A stretch of DNA of 64,000 bases from an uncultured Eubacteriales bacterium (GTDB lineage Bacteria; Bacillota; Clostridia; TANB77; CAG-508). The notes beneath the pieces are model-generated. The model saw only the letters and a program-made list of their open reading frames with translations, had not been told where the DNA came from and made no database searches. The position numbers and the translations under genes were made by a program. Where the stretch lies: positions 116,314-180,313 of the forward strand of contig CABUJR010000002.1 in NCBI GenBank assembly GCA_902492015.1, read 5' to 3'. This document shows positions 17,198 to 26,236 of this stretch, one piece after another; positions within the stretch are counted from its first letter, which is position 1, and the number at the start of each line of letters is the position of its first letter.

Positions 17198-18172
17198 ATG
17201 GAAAACAATTGTGTAGATATTCTACTTGCTACATATAATGGAGAAAAATATTTAAAACCACAATTAGATAGTATATTAAATCAAACATATACTAATTTTA
17301 GATTATTAATTTCAGATGATGCTTCATCTGATAATACTAGAGAAATACTAGAAGAATATGCAAAAAAAGATAAAAGAGTAATTCTGTATTTTCAAGAAAA
17401 AAATTTAGGTGTAATTAAGAATTTTGAATTTTTATTAAAAAAAGTAGAAAATAAATATTATATGTTTTCTGATCAAGATGACATTTGGAAAGCAGATAAA
17501 ATAGAAAAATCTATTAAACATATAAAAGAAACAGACAGTGATTTAGTTTATTCAGATTTGGAAGTAGTAGATGAGAACTTAAATGTAATATATAGTTCTT
17601 ATTGGAAATTAAAAGGAATTTATAATAAAATAAAAAAATATAACAATTTTGAAAGCCTATATTTAAATAATTTTGTAACAGGTTGTACTATGATATCTAA
17701 AAAAGAACTTATAGAAAAAGTGTTACCACTTCCAACTACAAGTAAATATGTTCTTCATGATTATTGGATAGCTTTAATAATTAGTCAAACTGGCAAAATA
17801 AGTTATATAGATGAACCACTTATAAAATATAGACAACATAAAAATAATAAAATAGGTTCTAAGAAAAGATCTGATGAGATTAAAACTTTAAATGAAATAA
17901 GAAATTTATTTATTAATGTAAAAAAAGAACATTTTACAGTTTTTATAGAGAATGAAAATAAGTTTAATAGTGAAAAAATAAAAAAACTAAATAAGAATGC
18001 GTTAGATTATTATAAGATGTTAGAAACTAAGAATAACATAAATTTTAAAAAATGGGGACTATTTTTCAAACTTTATAAATACGAAGAATTTGGGTATAAA
18101 ATGCAAAATTTTGTGATTTTAAATTTACCGATTTTTGCAAGAATTGCTTTTAAGTTTTTAAAGAGAAAATAA
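17198..18172 (+). CDS. Glycosyltransferase family 2 (rhamnosyltransferase-like)
   Basis: This 324-residue GT-A enzyme has an RBS AGAGG. DILLATYNGEKYLKPQLDSI opens the nucleotide-binding fold, LLISDDASSDNT gives the first acidic pair, and MFSDQDDIWKADKI contains the metal-binding DxD within the DQDDIW motif. That motif is common in RfbF/RgpB-type rhamnosyltransferases. VTGCTMISKKEL and HDYWIALIISQTGKI make up the acceptor side. A paralogue with the same DQDDIW motif is encoded at 33928. It lies between the exporter permease and ATPase genes, so it probably elongates the polymer that this transporter exports. The donor sugar is not certain. Confidence 0.83.
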   Translation: MENNCVDILLATYNGEKYLKPQLDSILNQTYTNFRLLISDDASSDNTREILEEYAKKDKRVILYFQEKNLGVIKNFEFLLKKVENKYYMFSDQDDIWKADKIEKSIKHIKETDSDLVYSDLEVVDENLNVIYSSYWKLKGIYNKIKKYNNFESLYLNNFVTGCTMISKKELIEKVLPLPTTSKYVLHDYWIALIISQTGKISYIDEPLIKYRQHKNNKIGSKKRSDEIKTLNEIRNLFINVKKEHFTVFIENENKFNSEKIKKLNKNALDYYKMLETKNNINFKKWGLFFKLYKYEEFGYKMQNFVILNLPIFARIAFKFLKRK

Positions 18173-18214
18173 ATATATTTTAAAGCAATAATGAAAGGAT
18201 ATAAAGAAGAAATT

Positions 18215-19519
18215 ATGAGCGATAATGAAGCAGTAATTAAGATTTCTAATTTAGTAAAAGAATATAAGATGTATTCAAATAAAAAAGATAGGCTTTTAGA
18301 AGCAATACTTCCTAAATATAAGAAACATACAACTTTTAGAGCTATGAATAATTTAAATTTAGAAATTAAAAAAGGTGAAGTCTTAGGAATTTTAGGAAAA
18401 AATGGAGCAGGAAAGTCTACATTATTGAAAATGATTACAGGAGTAGTAACTCCAACATCAGGTGAACTAAAAGTAAATGGAAAAATAAGTTCACTTTTAG
18501 AACTTGGAGCTGCTTTTAATCCAGACCTTACAGGTTATGAAAATATATATCAACATGGACAAGTTATGGGAATGACAGATGAAGAAATTAAATCTAAAGA
18601 ACAAGAAATTATTGATTTTGCAGATATTGGAGAACATTTATCACAACCTGTAAAAACATATTCTTCAGGTATGTTTGCTCGTTTAGCTTTTGCATGTGCA
18701 ATAAATGTTGAACCAGACATTTTAATTGTTGATGAAGTTTTATCTGTTGGAGATATGGCATTTCAATTAAAATGTTTTAAAAAATTTGAACAATTTAAAA
18801 ATAATGGCAAAACAATAATTTTTGTAACACATAATATAAATGATGTTATGACAAATTGTAATAGAGTAATAATTTTAGAAAATGGAACTAAAACTTTTGA
18901 TGGCTCAGTAAAAGATGGAGTTAATAGATATAAAAAAATAATTGTTGGATTAAATCCAGATGAAGAAGATAAAAATGAAGATGAAATCCAAGAAGCAGAA
19001 GAAGTTGAAATAGCAAAAAATGAAAATAATTCAGAAAATTCTTGGAAAGACAAAATGAACCAAAATCCTAATATGATTGAGTATGGAAATAAAGCAGCAG
19101 AAGTTATTGATTATGGTGTATTTGACAAAGATGGAAATCTTGTAAATATGTTTGATAATGGAGATTACATAACTTTTAAATCAAAAGTAAAATTCAATAA
19201 AGAAGTAAAGGAACCAATATTTACTGTAACTTTAAAAGATTTTGCTGGAAAAGATATAACAGGCACAAATACAAATATAGAAAAAGTAGCAACTGGAACA
19301 TTTAAAAAAGGAGATACAGCAGTTGCTGAATTTACTCAAAAAATTCCAGTAGCACAAGGAAAATATACTTTATCTTTCAGCTGTACAAGATATAATGCTA
19401 AAGGCGATTTAGAAGCATTAAATAGAAAATATGATGCTTTACTTATTGAAATAATTGCTACTAAAAATACAGTAGGTTTAATTAGATTAGATTCTAAGAT
19501 AAATATAAAAAAACTGTAA
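18215..19519 (+). CDS. Polysaccharide ABC exporter ATPase with Wzt-type C-terminal domain
   Basis: This 434-residue protein is cytoplasmic. I prefer the ATG at 18215 (MSDNEAVIKISNLVKEY) because family members begin there. An in-frame ATG at 18191 has no ribosome site. The ATPase domain has GILGKNGAGKSTLLK, the polysaccharide-exporter signature SLLELGAAFNPDLTGYENIY, YSSGMFARLAFA and ILIVDEVLSVGD. An acidic linker follows at about residues 250-285. The C-terminal domain (about 290-434) has the beta-sandwich pattern of Wzt_C, which in Gram-negative homologues binds the modified polymer end and gates export. Such a domain suggests this exporter recognises a specific terminal sugar. Confidence 0.9.
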   Translation: MSDNEAVIKISNLVKEYKMYSNKKDRLLEAILPKYKKHTTFRAMNNLNLEIKKGEVLGILGKNGAGKSTLLKMITGVVTPTSGELKVNGKISSLLELGAAFNPDLTGYENIYQHGQVMGMTDEEIKSKEQEIIDFADIGEHLSQPVKTYSSGMFARLAFACAINVEPDILIVDEVLSVGDMAFQLKCFKKFEQFKNNGKTIIFVTHNINDVMTNCNRVIILENGTKTFDGSVKDGVNRYKKIIVGLNPDEEDKNEDEIQEAEEVEIAKNENNSENSWKDKMNQNPNMIEYGNKAAEVIDYGVFDKDGNLVNMFDNGDYITFKSKVKFNKEVKEPIFTVTLKDFAGKDITGTNTNIEKVATGTFKKGDTAVAEFTQKIPVAQGKYTLSFSCTRYNAKGDLEALNRKYDALLIEIIATKNTVGLIRLDSKINIKKL

Positions 19520-19521
19520 AT

Positions 19522-19550
19522 TATACTATATTCAATTTAAATATAGTATA
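19522..19550 (+). terminator. Hairpin after the exporter ATPase gene
   Basis: An 11-bp perfect stem TATACTATATT/AATATAGTATA with a 7-nt loop begins 3 nt after the stop and is followed by an A-rich tract. It is probably a weak terminator or a 3'-end protection hairpin. Confidence 0.4.
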
Positions 19551-19579
19551 AAATACACTAAAAATTAATTGACACGATA

Positions 19580-19739
19580 TTTCTTTGAAGTTAATATATT
19601 TTATTTAATTTATTTCCTTACTGGTCAGCTGAGTTTTCAAAAATCTATTCGCATTTGCGGATTTTTGAAAACAAATAGCTTCGCCAGCTTCCCAAACTGC
19701 GCGTCAATCATTAAATAAAATATATTAACTTCAAAGAAA
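19580..19739 (+). repeat. Structured intergenic element family A, copy 2
   Basis: The core, about 100 nt (19610-19709), is flanked by arms 19580-19609 and 19710-19739 that are perfectly complementary over 30 of 30 bases. The arm sequence is unrelated to that of copies 1 and 3. The core keeps the 13-bp GTTTTCAAAAATC stem, but its loop is replaced by a small CGCATTTGCG hairpin. The second stem reads AGCTG/CAGCT where the other copies read GACTG/CAGTC. The 298-nt gap between 19519 and 19818 holds this element plus the hairpin at 19522. Confidence 0.88.
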
Positions 19740-19786
19740 GAATATAGATAAATATTTTATAGGTTTTTTTAAAATCTAAATATAAA

Positions 19787-19820
19787 AAGGAGCTATGTTT
19801 ATACATAGAGAAATTAAATG
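19787..19820 (+). promoter_or_regulatory. Ribosome site separated from its ATG by a small hairpin
   Basis: AAGGAG (19787-19792) is 25 nt from the ATG at 19818, far beyond normal spacing. Between them CTATGT (19793-19798) pairs with ACATAG (19803-19808) around a 4-nt loop. Folding that hairpin would bring the Shine-Dalgarno to a 9-nt effective spacing. Confidence 0.4.
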
Positions 19821-22800
19821 GAAGTTAATTTATTAGAATTTAAGAAAAACATAATTTCTTGGTATCCAATAGAGAAAAAAGATACTGTTCTGCAAATAGG
19901 TAAAGATGAAGAAATTTTTAAAGAATTAAGTAAAAAGTCAGACAAGGTAGTTGTTTTAGAAAATATTAATGAAGTTAAAATGGAAGCCAAATTTGACTAT
20001 GTAACTTTAATTGGAAATTTTGAAACTTTAGAAACAGAAAAAGAAATTATAAATTTATTAGAATATGCTAAAAATTGCTTATCAAGAGATGGAAAAATTC
20101 TTTTAGCAATGCAAAATAAATTTGGAATGAAATATTGGGCAGGAGAAAAGCCTAATAAGAACTTAAATTCATATTTTACTATAGAAAACTCAAGTAGTAA
20201 TATTTTAAGTATGCCAAGAATAAAAGGTATTTTAAAAAATTTAAAATTAAAATATAAATTTTATTATCCATTACCAGATTATAAATTAACAAATGTAATA
20301 TATACAGATGAATTTATGCCTAATAATGATAATATAGATTCAAGAATATTGACTTTTTCAGATAAAAATGAAATTTTAAATTTTTCAGAACGAGAAGCGT
20401 ATAAACAATTAGTTAGTGAAGATAAGAGTTTGTTTCCATTTTTTTCAAATTCATATTTTATTGAAATTTCAGAAAAAGACAAATTTGAGGATATAAGATT
20501 TGTAAGTTTTGGGGTAACAAGAAAAAAAGAATATAGAATAAAAACTATAATAACTAAGAATAAAGTATATAAGTATGCTGATAATGAAGCCTCAGAGCTT
20601 CATATAGATAAAATTTCAAATAATATAGAAGTTTTAAATAAAAATAAAATTGAATGTTTAGGTAAAGTAAAAAAAGGATTTATTGAATGTGACTTTTTAA
20701 AAGATGCAATTTCTTATGATGAGTATTTAATAAAAGTTTATAAAGAACGAGGATTAGAGCAAGTTATAGAAAAAATAAAAGAATTTGAAAAAAATATTTT
20801 ATATAAACTTTATGATGAAAATGAAAAAATTGAACAAAATGTTTTTGACAGATATGGAATTAATTTACCAGAAAATTTAAAAATAAAATTACATTTTGTA
20901 AAAAATGGAATTCTAGATTTAATTTTTCAAAATTGTTTAGTAAAAAAAGATAAGATTTTTGCTTATGACCAAGAATGGTTTGAGAAAGATGTGCCATTAG
21001 AATTTATTTTATATAGAGCAATTTTTTATTTTACTGAACTAAAAAAATTAGAAGATTTTGAGGTGCTTTTAGAAAAACTTGATTTAAAAGAGTTTAATGA
21101 GTATTTTGAAAAATTAGAAAATGACATTCAAAAAAAATTGATAGATGAAGATATGTGGAAATTACATGAAGACTCTGTAAAAGAAATAGGAAGCATAAAT
21201 AGAATTTTAGATAATTATGAAGAGAGATTAAATGCTGCTAATGAGCATATTTCAAACTTAGAAAATATTCAAGTAGAATATCAAAAAGGAATTGAAGATT
21301 TACAGAAATTAATTCAAGATAAAGATGTTCAGCTTGTACAATATGCAAATGATTTAAGAGCAATTTCTAATTCTTTATCTTGGAAAATTACAAAACCTAT
21401 AAGGATGTTAGCTTGGATGATTAATCCAAAAAGTGGAGCAAGTTTTATAGATAGAATAATGCCTCCTGGTGGAAAAAGAAGAGCAGAATATGATAAAAAG
21501 CAAACAGAAAAAAAATATAAAAGAAAAGTTGATAATTATTTTAAATTAACAGATGAAAAAACAGCTGAATATTGGAAAGGAATAGATCACAGAAAATTTT
21601 TAAAATATGAAAAAGACTTAAAAAGAGAAGAAGAAGGCAAATTATCAGATTATGAAAAATGGGTAAAAGCAAATACTCCGTCAGATCAAGAAATAGAAAA
21701 TCAAACTAAAACTAGATTTAGAAAAAGACCTAAAATTAGTATAGTAGTTCCTCTTTATAATACAGATACAGATTTTTTTAGAGAACTTTTATATACTGTT
21801 CATACCCAAACTTATAAAAATTGGGAACTTTGTTTAGCAGATGGTAGTGAAAAAGAACTTGAAGAAATAAAAAGTATGTGTGCAAAAGATAAAAGAATTA
21901 AATACAAATTTTTAGGAGAAAACAAAGGTATTTCAGAAAATACTAATGAAGCAATAGAAATGGCAACAGGTGATTATATATCATTACTTGATCATGATGA
22001 TATGCTTTCTGAAACGGCATTATATGAAGTTTTAAAGGTTATCAATGAAAATCCGGATGTAGAACTTATTTATACAGATGAAGATAAATTTCATTTTATA
22101 GATGAACCAAGATTTGCTCCACACTTTAAACCAGATTTTGCACCAGATACTTTAAGAGCAAATAATTATATTTGTCATTATAGTATATTTAAAAGATCTT
22201 TACTTAAAGAAATTGGTGGTTTTAATTCAGAATATAACGGAGCACAAGACTTTGATATTATTTTAAGAGCTGCAGAAAAAGCTAAAAAAATAATTCATAT
22301 ACCAAAAGTATTGTATCATTGGAGAGTTCATAAAGAATCAACTGCGATGAATCAAGATGCTAAACCTTATGCAATTTTAGCAGGAAAGAAAGCAATAGAA
22401 TCTCATTTAGAAAGAGTAGGACTAGAAGGAACTGTTTCTAAAGGAAAAAATCCAGGAACTTATGAAATTGCTTATAAAGTAATTGGAGTTCCAAAAGTTA
22501 ATATTTTAATTCCTAATAAAGATGAAAAAGAAACTCTAAAAAAATGCATAGATTCAATAATTGCAAAAACAACTTATGGTAATTATGAAATTGTAATTAT
22601 TGAAAATAATAGCCAAACAGAAGAAATTTTTGAATACTATAAAGAACTAGTAAAAAATAATAGAATAAAAGTATTAGATTATACAAATAACAAAATTTTT
22701 GACATAAAAGGAGAAAGAAAGCTAGAAAATAATAGTTTTTCTAATGAGAAAAAAGAGTTTAATTATTCAAGAATAATTAATTTTGGTGTTAAAAATACAA

Positions 22801-23393
22801 AAGGAGATTTTATTATCCAATTAAACAATGATACTGAAATTATAACAGAAAATTGGCTTGAAAAGATGATAGGATTTGCTCAAAGAGAAGATGTTGGAGC
22901 AGTAGGAGTAAAATTATATTATCCAGATGAAACAATACAACATGCAGGTGTAATTGTTGGAGCTTTGCAAGTTGCGGCACATGTTTTTAGAGGTCTTTCA
23001 AAAGATGAACAAGGGTATTTTGGAAGGGAAAATTTAATCCAAAATATGAATGCTGTAACAGCAGCATGTATAATGACGAAAAGAAGCATCTACGAAGAAG
23101 TAGGATATATGAATGAGGATTTTGCAGTAGCTTTTAATGATATAGATTTTTGCTTAAAAATAAGAGAAACAGAAAAGCTTATAGTATATAATCCGTTTGT
23201 AGAACTTTGGCATTATGAATCAAAATCAAGAGGTAATGATAATGACCCTGATAAAATAGAAAGATTTCAAAAAGAAATAAACTTGTTTTTAGAAACTTGG
23301 AAAGAAAAGCTAAATAAAGGTGATGAATATTATAATAAGAATTTAAGTTTAGACTCTGACCAATATGATATAAGAACAGATAAAGTATCATAA
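19818..23393 (+). CDS. Giant protein: methyltransferase-like N-terminus, coiled coil and two GT2 domains
   Basis: This 1191-residue protein has four parts. Residues 1-190 look like a degenerate class I methyltransferase (KKDTVLQIGKDEEIFKEL, LLEYAKNCLSRDGKILLA), with no intact glycine-rich SAM loop. Residues about 190-450 are unassigned. Residues about 454-514 are a coiled coil (LDNYEERLNAANEHISNLEN) leading to ISNSLSWKITKPIRMLAW, a linker common in rhamnan-type transferases. GT2 domain 1 starts at about 638 (ISIVVPLYN; metal site LLDHDD near 723). GT2 domain 2 starts at about 892 (VNILIPNKDE; LNNDTE near 1000; acceptor segment AFNDIDFCLK). It probably synthesises or extends a polymer at the inner membrane face. 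The following GT2 pairs are paralogues of its C-terminal half. Confidence 0.83.
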   Translation: MEVNLLEFKKNIISWYPIEKKDTVLQIGKDEEIFKELSKKSDKVVVLENINEVKMEAKFDYVTLIGNFETLETEKEIINLLEYAKNCLSRDGKILLAMQNKFGMKYWAGEKPNKNLNSYFTIENSSSNILSMPRIKGILKNLKLKYKFYYPLPDYKLTNVIYTDEFMPNNDNIDSRILTFSDKNEILNFSEREAYKQLVSEDKSLFPFFSNSYFIEISEKDKFEDIRFVSFGVTRKKEYRIKTIITKNKVYKYADNEASELHIDKISNNIEVLNKNKIECLGKVKKGFIECDFLKDAISYDEYLIKVYKERGLEQVIEKIKEFEKNILYKLYDENEKIEQNVFDRYGINLPENLKIKLHFVKNGILDLIFQNCLVKKDKIFAYDQEWFEKDVPLEFILYRAIFYFTELKKLEDFEVLLEKLDLKEFNEYFEKLENDIQKKLIDEDMWKLHEDSVKEIGSINRILDNYEERLNAANEHISNLENIQVEYQKGIEDLQKLIQDKDVQLVQYANDLRAISNSLSWKITKPIRMLAWMINPKSGASFIDRIMPPGGKRRAEYDKKQTEKKYKRKVDNYFKLTDEKTAEYWKGIDHRKFLKYEKDLKREEEGKLSDYEKWVKANTPSDQEIENQTKTRFRKRPKISIVVPLYNTDTDFFRELLYTVHTQTYKNWELCLADGSEKELEEIKSMCAKDKRIKYKFLGENKGISENTNEAIEMATGDYISLLDHDDMLSETALYEVLKVINENPDVELIYTDEDKFHFIDEPRFAPHFKPDFAPDTLRANNYICHYSIFKRSLLKEIGGFNSEYNGAQDFDIILRAAEKAKKIIHIPKVLYHWRVHKESTAMNQDAKPYAILAGKKAIESHLERVGLEGTVSKGKNPGTYEIAYKVIGVPKVNILIPNKDEKETLKKCIDSIIAKTTYGNYEIVIIENNSQTEEIFEYYKELVKNNRIKVLDYTNNKIFDIKGERKLENNSFSNEKKEFNYSRIINFGVKNTKGDFIIQLNNDTEIITENWLEKMIGFAQREDVGAVGVKLYYPDETIQHAGVIVGALQVAAHVFRGLSKDEQGYFGRENLIQNMNAVTAACIMTKRSIYEEVGYMNEDFAVAFNDIDFCLKIRETEKLIVYNPFVELWHYESKSRGNDNDPDKIERFQKEINLFLETWKEKLNKGDEYYNKNLSLDSDQYDIRTDKVS

Positions 23394-23433
23394 AATTTTA
23401 ATTTTTTGCAATAAATTTTGAAAGGAAAGAAAA

Positions 23434-25377
23434 ATGAACATTATAAAACATAGAATTAATCAAATTAAATTTTATATTGGAAAATATGGCTTTATAAAAA
23501 CAGTAAAAAAATGTATAAAAACTGTACTTAGAAAAATTGTAAGGTTTTTGAAAGGAGAAAAAGATTTACAATATGGCGATTATGGCGGTTGGATAAAGTA
23601 CAACGAACCTAAAGATGCTGATTTAAAATTGCAAATGAAGCAAAACTTTAAAATTTCTCCTAAAATTAGTGTAATAGTTCCAATGTATAATACTAAAGAG
23701 AAATTCTTTAAAGATTTGGTTAATTGTATGATTAATCAAACATATTCAAATTGGGAATTATGTTTAGCAGATGGTAGCCCAAAACAAAATGAGAATTTTA
23801 AAAAATATTATGAAAAAGATGAAAGAATAAAATACAAGTTCTTGGGAAAAAATGAGGGGATTTCAGGAAATACAAATGAAGCAATAAAAATGGCAACAGG
23901 AGATTATATAGCTCTTTTAGACCATGATGACATTTTAGCTGATTATGCTTTATTTGAAGTAGTATCTTATATAAATAAATATCCGAATTCAAAATTTCTT
24001 TATTCAGATGAAGATAAAATAGATGAAAATGATAATAGATATGATGCATATTTTAAGCCTGATTTTGCTCCAGATACATTGAGATGCCAAAACTATATTT
24101 GCCATTTTAGTATATTTAAAAAAGAATTAATGGAAAAATTAAAAGGGTTTAGAACAGATTATGATGGAGCACAAGATTATGATATATTCCTAAGAATGTC
24201 TGAAATTGTAAAACCTGAAAATATAACACATATTCCTAAGATTTTATATCATTGGAGAGTACATAGTGAATCTACTGCAAAACTTAATAGTAATGCTAAA
24301 AATTATGCTGTTGAATCAGGAAGAAAAGCAATTACTGACCATTTGAAGAGAATTGGATTAGAAGGTACTGTTACCGAAGGTTGTATAGAAGGAATTTATA
24401 GAGTGGATTATAAAGTTAAAGGAGAGCCTAAAGTATCAATAGTTATTCCTAATAAAGATGGAAAAGATATTTTAAAAGTTTGTATAGATTCTATTTTAGA
24501 AAAAACAACTTATAAGAATTATGAAATAGTTGTAGTTGAAAATAATAGTGATAGTGAAGAAATTTTTGAATATTACAAAGAATTAATTGAAAATGAAAAA
24601 GTAAGAGTTGTAAACTATAATACTGGTAAAGAAATAACAAATTCTGAGGAATCAAGTTTAGAATATACAAATAAAAACAGGATAAAAGTAAGACCAGGAT
24701 TTAATTATTCAGCAGTTATAAATTTTGGAGTAAAAAAATCTGAGGGAGAATATGTAATTCAATTAAATAATGATACAGAATTAATTACTGAAAACTGGCT
24801 TGAAATATTACTTGGATTTGTTCAAAGACCAGATGTTGGAGCAGTAGGAGTTAAACTATATTTTCCAGATGAAACAATACAACATGCTGGAATAATTGTT
24901 GGAATAGGTGGAATTGCTGGAAATAGATTTAAAAGTATTCCTAAAAATGGACATGGATATTTTGCACAAGAATCTATGATAGAAAATTTAAGTGCAGTAA
25001 CAGGTGCATGTTTAATGGCTCCAAAAGCAATATATGAAGAAGTTGGCTGGATGGATGAAGAACTAGCAGTTGCATTTAATGATGTAGATTTTTGTTTGAA
25101 AATTAGAGAAAAAGGATACCTAGTGGTATATAATCCATTTGTAGAATTTTGGCATTATGAATCTAAAACAAGAGGAGCAGAAAATACTCCAGCAAAAATA
25201 AAGAGATTTCAAGGTGAAATAAGTAGATTTGAACAAAAATGGGGAAATATTTTGGATGAAGGTGATCCATATTATAATGTTAATTTAAGTTTAGACACAG
25301 AAGTTTATCACATGAAAAATATAAAAGTAAATTATGGGGATATTGAAATAAAGAAAAATAAAAAATCAAAAAAATAA
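23434..25377 (+). CDS. Tandem-domain GT2 glycosyltransferase
   Basis: This 647-residue protein has an RBS GAAAGG. It has a basic, amphipathic N-terminus (about 45 residues) and two GT2 domains. Domain 1 begins at about residue 75 with ISVIVPMYNTKEKFFKDLVN and has LLDHDD near 160. Domain 2 begins at about 331 with VSIVIPNKDGKDILKVCIDS and has LNNDTELITENWLE near 443, then AVTGACLMAPKAIYEEVGWM. Both domains keep their acidic metal-binding motifs, so both are probably active, perhaps forming alternating linkages. It is a clear paralogue of the C-terminal half of the preceding protein and of the product of 26237-28189. The C-terminus is Lys-rich. Confidence 0.85.
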   Translation: MNIIKHRINQIKFYIGKYGFIKTVKKCIKTVLRKIVRFLKGEKDLQYGDYGGWIKYNEPKDADLKLQMKQNFKISPKISVIVPMYNTKEKFFKDLVNCMINQTYSNWELCLADGSPKQNENFKKYYEKDERIKYKFLGKNEGISGNTNEAIKMATGDYIALLDHDDILADYALFEVVSYINKYPNSKFLYSDEDKIDENDNRYDAYFKPDFAPDTLRCQNYICHFSIFKKELMEKLKGFRTDYDGAQDYDIFLRMSEIVKPENITHIPKILYHWRVHSESTAKLNSNAKNYAVESGRKAITDHLKRIGLEGTVTEGCIEGIYRVDYKVKGEPKVSIVIPNKDGKDILKVCIDSILEKTTYKNYEIVVVENNSDSEEIFEYYKELIENEKVRVVNYNTGKEITNSEESSLEYTNKNRIKVRPGFNYSAVINFGVKKSEGEYVIQLNNDTELITENWLEILLGFVQRPDVGAVGVKLYFPDETIQHAGIIVGIGGIAGNRFKSIPKNGHGYFAQESMIENLSAVTGACLMAPKAIYEEVGWMDEELAVAFNDVDFCLKIREKGYLVVYNPFVEFWHYESKTRGAENTPAKIKRFQGEISRFEQKWGNILDEGDPYYNVNLSLDTEVYHMKNIKVNYGDIEIKKNKKSKK

Positions 25378-25393
25378 AAGAGAATTAATTATT

Positions 25394-26203
25394 ATGAATG
25401 ATGTGAATAAAAAGCTAATTGAAAAGCTATTTGAATTTTATGAAAAGTATGCTCTTAGGGTATATATTGATAAAAAAATAGAAAAAGAAAATTATTCAAT
25501 ATTATATAGTGAAGTTTTGAAAGATGCAGAATGTAATTTTGCCTTTAATTTAAAAGCAAATAATGAAAAAGAATTTAATAGTATATTTGAAGATATAAAA
25601 AAAGATATGCTGATTATAAAAAGAAAACCTGTTTTTGTTATAAGTCCACTTCAAAAATTTTTATATGAAAATAAAGAAGAAATATTTTCTTATAAATTCA
25701 AAAATATATCAAAAGAAGTTTGGCAAATTTATAGTGATTTTGATAAAGTAGAAGAGATAGAAACTAATTGTAAATTAGATATAAGCATAGAAAAAGTTGC
25801 AGATTATAAAGAATTTGCAATAGAAATGTTAGAAAGCTATAAGGGAAATAATGAAGATCCTTATAGTGATTTAGAAAATGGCTATTTAAATATTAATTAT
25901 AATTGGACAGATGAGAAAACTAAAAGTGAATTTTACTTTATAAAAAGTTCTAATAAAATTATAGGCACAATAGCAAATGTTCATAATGAAGAAATATTTG
26001 GAATACATGGATTTGCAATAAAAATGCCTTATAGAAAATTAGGTATAGGAAAAGAAGTTCTAAAAAGACAATTAAAAATGGCTAAGCAAAAGAGTAAAAT
26101 AGCTTTTTTACAAACAGAAGCAGATTTTTATCCAGCAAAACTATATAACAAAGTTGGATTTAAAAATATTTGCAATTTATATTATTATGAGGAAAACTCT
26201 TAA
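25394..26203 (+). CDS. GNAT-family N-acetyltransferase
   Basis: This 269-residue protein is encoded 16 nt after the GT2 gene, with a weak purine-rich ribosome site. The N-terminal half is unassigned. The C-terminal half is a GNAT fold: FYFIKSSNKIIGTIANVHN, then IHGFAIKMPYRKLGIGKEVL with the acetyl-CoA-binding R-x-x-G-I-G-K loop, and LYNKVGFKNI closing the domain. It probably acetylates an amino sugar or another precursor used by the flanking transferases. Position between two large GT2 genes supports a role in polymer decoration, though the substrate cannot be read from sequence. Confidence 0.75.
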   Translation: MNDVNKKLIEKLFEFYEKYALRVYIDKKIEKENYSILYSEVLKDAECNFAFNLKANNEKEFNSIFEDIKKDMLIIKRKPVFVISPLQKFLYENKEEIFSYKFKNISKEVWQIYSDFDKVEEIETNCKLDISIEKVADYKEFAIEMLESYKGNNEDPYSDLENGYLNINYNWTDEKTKSEFYFIKSSNKIIGTIANVHNEEIFGIHGFAIKMPYRKLGIGKEVLKRQLKMAKQKSKIAFLQTEADFYPAKLYNKVGFKNICNLYYYEENS

Positions 26204-26236
26204 AATATTTTAAGAAAGTAGGAGAAAAACTAAAAA

